Assembly (NCBI RefSeq): GCF_022496765.1
Contig: NZ_VANV01000003.1
Span: 24,001-88,000 of the forward strand
Length of the DNA: 64,000 nucleotides
Reading direction: 5' to 3'
Source: Acidaminobacter sp. JC074
GTDB taxonomy: Bacteria; Bacillota; Clostridia; Peptostreptococcales; Acidaminobacteraceae
This document shows, one piece after another, positions 62,044 to 64,000 of the stretch. Each line of letters opens with the position of its first letter. The stretch's first letter is position 1. The notes under the pieces were generated by a model. That model had not been told where the DNA came from. It was given only the letters and a program-made list of their open reading frames with translations, and did no database searches. Both the position numbers and the translations under genes were made by a program.

Positions 62044-64000
62044 ATGTACGGATTTAAATTATTAGATACGCATAAGGTAAACGAGATTAATTCAGATGCA
62101 TTTGTTTATGAACATGAAAAAAGTGGTGCCAAACTTTTGCATCTTAAAAATACAGATGATAACAAAGTTTTTTCGATAGCTTTTAGAACACCACCAAGTG
62201 ATTCAACGGGTGTGCCGCATATTATTGAGCACTGTGTTTTATCGGGTTCAAGAAAATATAAAACCAAAGAACCTTTTATGGACATGGTCAAAGGCTCTCT
62301 AAAGACTTTTATCAACGCCATGACTTTTTCAGATAAGACCATCTATCCAGTTGCGTCTAGAAACGAAAAGGACTTTATGAACTTAATGGATGTCTATTTA
62401 GATGCAGTCTTTTTCCCTATGATTCATGAAGATAAGACCATCTTTATGCAAGAAGGCTGGCACTACAACCTAGAAGAAAAAGATGGTCCACTTAAATATA
62501 ATGGTGTTGTTTACAATGAGATGAGAGGTGCCTATTCACAACCAACAACTCTTTTAAGAGAGTATATTGGAAAGTCTTTGTATCCAGATACAACCTATCA
62601 ATACTCATCAGGTGGTAATCCTGATAACATCACAGATTTGACATATGAAGACTTTAAGAAGTTTCATGAGGATTTCTATCATCCAAGTAATGCATATATT
62701 TACCTTTATGGTGATGGCAATATTGAAGATTATTTAAAGCACTTAGATGATTACTTAAATCATTTTGATAAAAAAGAAATTGAGTCACATATTCCACTTC
62801 AGAAGGGCTTTGATAAAATCAACCAGTATGATGGCAAGTATAGCATCGCTTCTGAAGAATCAGATGATAAAAAGACTTACTTAAGTTATAACTTTGTAGT
62901 GGGTCAAGGCACTGACGCTAGAGCTCATTTGATGGGTGAGGTGATGAAAGATGTCCTTGTAGGAGCAGCTGCTGGTCCTGTTAAAAAGGCACTTTTAGAT
63001 GCTGGTATCGGTGAAGACATCATGGCTTCCTTTGATGGTGGTGTTCAGCTGAATCTTTCTATCATTGCAAAAAATGCTGAGCTTAGTCAAAAATCAGAGT
63101 TTGAGCGAATCATTCGTGAAACTTTAGAGAAGGCTGTTAAAGAGGGTCTTGATAAAAACCTAATTGAATCATCAATCAATGTATCTGAATATGATATGCG
63201 TGAAGCAACAGGTTTTGCGACAAAGGGTATCATCTATCATATCTACAGCATGAACTCATGGTTGTATGAAGGTCATCCAACTGAACTGATTGCTTATGAT
63301 AAAGAAGTAAAGGCGATTAGAGACCTTATTGATACAGATTATTTTGAAAAGTATATTCAAGAGAAATTATTAGATAACACACATGCTTCAGTGGTATCTT
63401 TATCACCTGAAAAAGGTTTGAGTGAAAAGAAAGCTAAGGCAGATGAAGACAAGCTTGAAAAAGTAAAATCAGCTTTATCAGACCAGGCTTTAGATGACAT
63501 ATTAGAAGAAAACAAGGTATTGAAAAGTAAACAGCTGACACCAGACTCTAAAGAAGCATTAGATACCATTCCGAAGTTAAGTGTTTCAGATGTTACTATA
63601 GAAGCAGAACAAATACCAATTGAAGAAAATCAGGTAGACGATTATAAGATTGTAAAACACAATATCTTTTCTAATGATATTGCCTATGTAGAATTCTTAT
63701 TTGATACGACTATGGTTTCGCAAGAAGATATTTCATATATACCTTTATTAGCAGATTTAATTGGTAAGATAGATACCAAGTCATATGGCTATGGTGATTT
63801 AAATAATGAGATTTACAAGTTAACAGGTGGCATCAACTTATCTTCAAGAACTTATACAGATACTAACTCCAAGGCTTTTTATCCTAAGATGGTTGTATCT
63901 GGCAAGGTTATTGTTGACAAGTTAGAAGACTTGATGAGACTGGTGAATGTCTTATTGACAGAGACTCTCTTTGAAGACAGTAAAAGAATCAAGGAACTGC
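62044..64000 (+). CDS. M16C-family zinc metallopeptidase, 3' end outside window
   Basis: At least 652 residues read to the window end without a stop. The inverted zinc motif H-x-x-E-H is in 'GVPHIIEHCVLSGSRKYKTK', and the downstream Glu region 'QEGWHYNLEEKDG' with 'GVVYNEMRGAYSQ' identifies the insulinase/pitrilysin M16C (PreP/CYM1-like) class. No signal peptide, so cytosolic peptide degradation is likely. AGGAGGT precedes the ATG. M16C proteins are about 970 residues, so roughly the C-terminal third is missing from the window only. It is separated from selD by a terminator. Confidence 0.93.
   Translation, partial: MYGFKLLDTHKVNEINSDAFVYEHEKSGAKLLHLKNTDDNKVFSIAFRTPPSDSTGVPHIIEHCVLSGSRKYKTKEPFMDMVKGSLKTFINAMTFSDKTIYPVASRNEKDFMNLMDVYLDAVFFPMIHEDKTIFMQEGWHYNLEEKDGPLKYNGVVYNEMRGAYSQPTTLLREYIGKSLYPDTTYQYSSGGNPDNITDLTYEDFKKFHEDFYHPSNAYIYLYGDGNIEDYLKHLDDYLNHFDKKEIESHIPLQKGFDKINQYDGKYSIASEESDDKKTYLSYNFVVGQGTDARAHLMGEVMKDVLVGAAAGPVKKALLDAGIGEDIMASFDGGVQLNLSIIAKNAELSQKSEFERIIRETLEKAVKEGLDKNLIESSINVSEYDMREATGFATKGIIYHIYSMNSWLYEGHPTELIAYDKEVKAIRDLIDTDYFEKYIQEKLLDNTHASVVSLSPEKGLSEKKAKADEDKLEKVKSALSDQALDDILEENKVLKSKQLTPDSKEALDTIPKLSVSDVTIEAEQIPIEENQVDDYKIVKHNIFSNDIAYVEFLFDTTMVSQEDISYIPLLADLIGKIDTKSYGYGDLNNEIYKLTGGINLSSRTYTDTNSKAFYPKMVVSGKVIVDKLEDLMRLVNVLLTETLFEDSKRIKEL

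Noticed and set aside
1-64000. CRISPR arrays, insertion sequences, prophage, tRNA or rRNA genes
   Set aside because: No regularly spaced repeats, transposase or integrase frames, or cloverleaf/rRNA sequences were recognised on reading both strands.

Overview
This is an AT-rich, densely packed chromosomal segment from a low-GC Gram-positive anaerobe, most likely a class Clostridia bacterium that ferments amino acids. The evidence is a clostridial-order Rnf operon (rnfCDGEAB), T-box leaders on valS and leuS, an L27 precursor with the Prp cleavage extension next to prp, the mreBCD-mrdA-minCDE-rodA and obgE-yhbY-nadD-yqeK-rsfS blocks, AGGAGG ribosome sites with frequent TTG/GTG starts, and a SelD that itself appears to contain selenocysteine. 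I see no rRNA, tRNA, CRISPR array, insertion sequence or prophage. The species cannot be fixed from the window.

Layout. 1-2.0 kb: a GNAT acetyltransferase open at the window start, an AraC regulator and a 4-oxalocrotonate tautomerase-like protein. 2.0-6.3 kb: T-box-controlled valS, then folC. 6.3-14.5 kb, minus strand: a seven-gene cell-surface cluster (VTC-domain protein, DUF4956 membrane protein, CotH-like kinase, anchored TIM-barrel-like protein, HEAT-repeat protein, processive GT2 glycosyltransferase, GH18-like protein). This is the best candidate for an incompletely described system. 14.5-19.8 kb: a membrane protein with its winged-helix partner, trmO, an AraC/GyrI-like regulator, and a minus-strand trio (HD-GYP, EamA transporter, nucleoside deoxyribosyltransferase-like). 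20.2-25.3 kb: the Rnf ion-pumping complex. 25.4-28.1 kb: an Lrp regulator, a single-domain chromate-family transporter and a gamma-glutamyltransferase, a grouping like B. subtilis ywr.

28.2-38 kb: maf-radC, then mreBCD, an unusually long PBP2, minCDE and rodA, which together set cell shape and the division site. 38.1-44.9 kb: the radical-SAM/DUF2344 pair, RNase G, and the L21-leader-controlled rplU-prp-rpmA with obgE and yhbY. 45-50 kb: nadD, yqeK, a Ca/Na antiporter, rsfS and T-box leuS. 50.1-56.8 kb: a YheO-type regulator with RidA, then an ABC exporter and a YtrA-type GntR regulator that share a near-identical operator, with a DUF5808 membrane protein and a lipoprotein hydrolase. 56.9-64 kb: a GGDEF protein, a D-Ala-D-Ala carboxypeptidase, a YitT protein, ComEA, Sec-containing selD, and an M16C metallopeptidase cut by the window end.

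How it fits together. Most plus-strand blocks are conserved housekeeping operons. The accessory functions are the surface cluster, two c-di-GMP-type enzymes (HD-GYP and GGDEF) that could plausibly influence surface polymer production, and the operator-linked ABC/GntR locus. Regulation visible in the sequence includes two T-boxes (the leuS one looks atypical at its 3' end), an L21 leader, several near-consensus sigma-A promoters, a perfect 15-bp operator palindrome, and a bacterial SECIS hairpin in selD.
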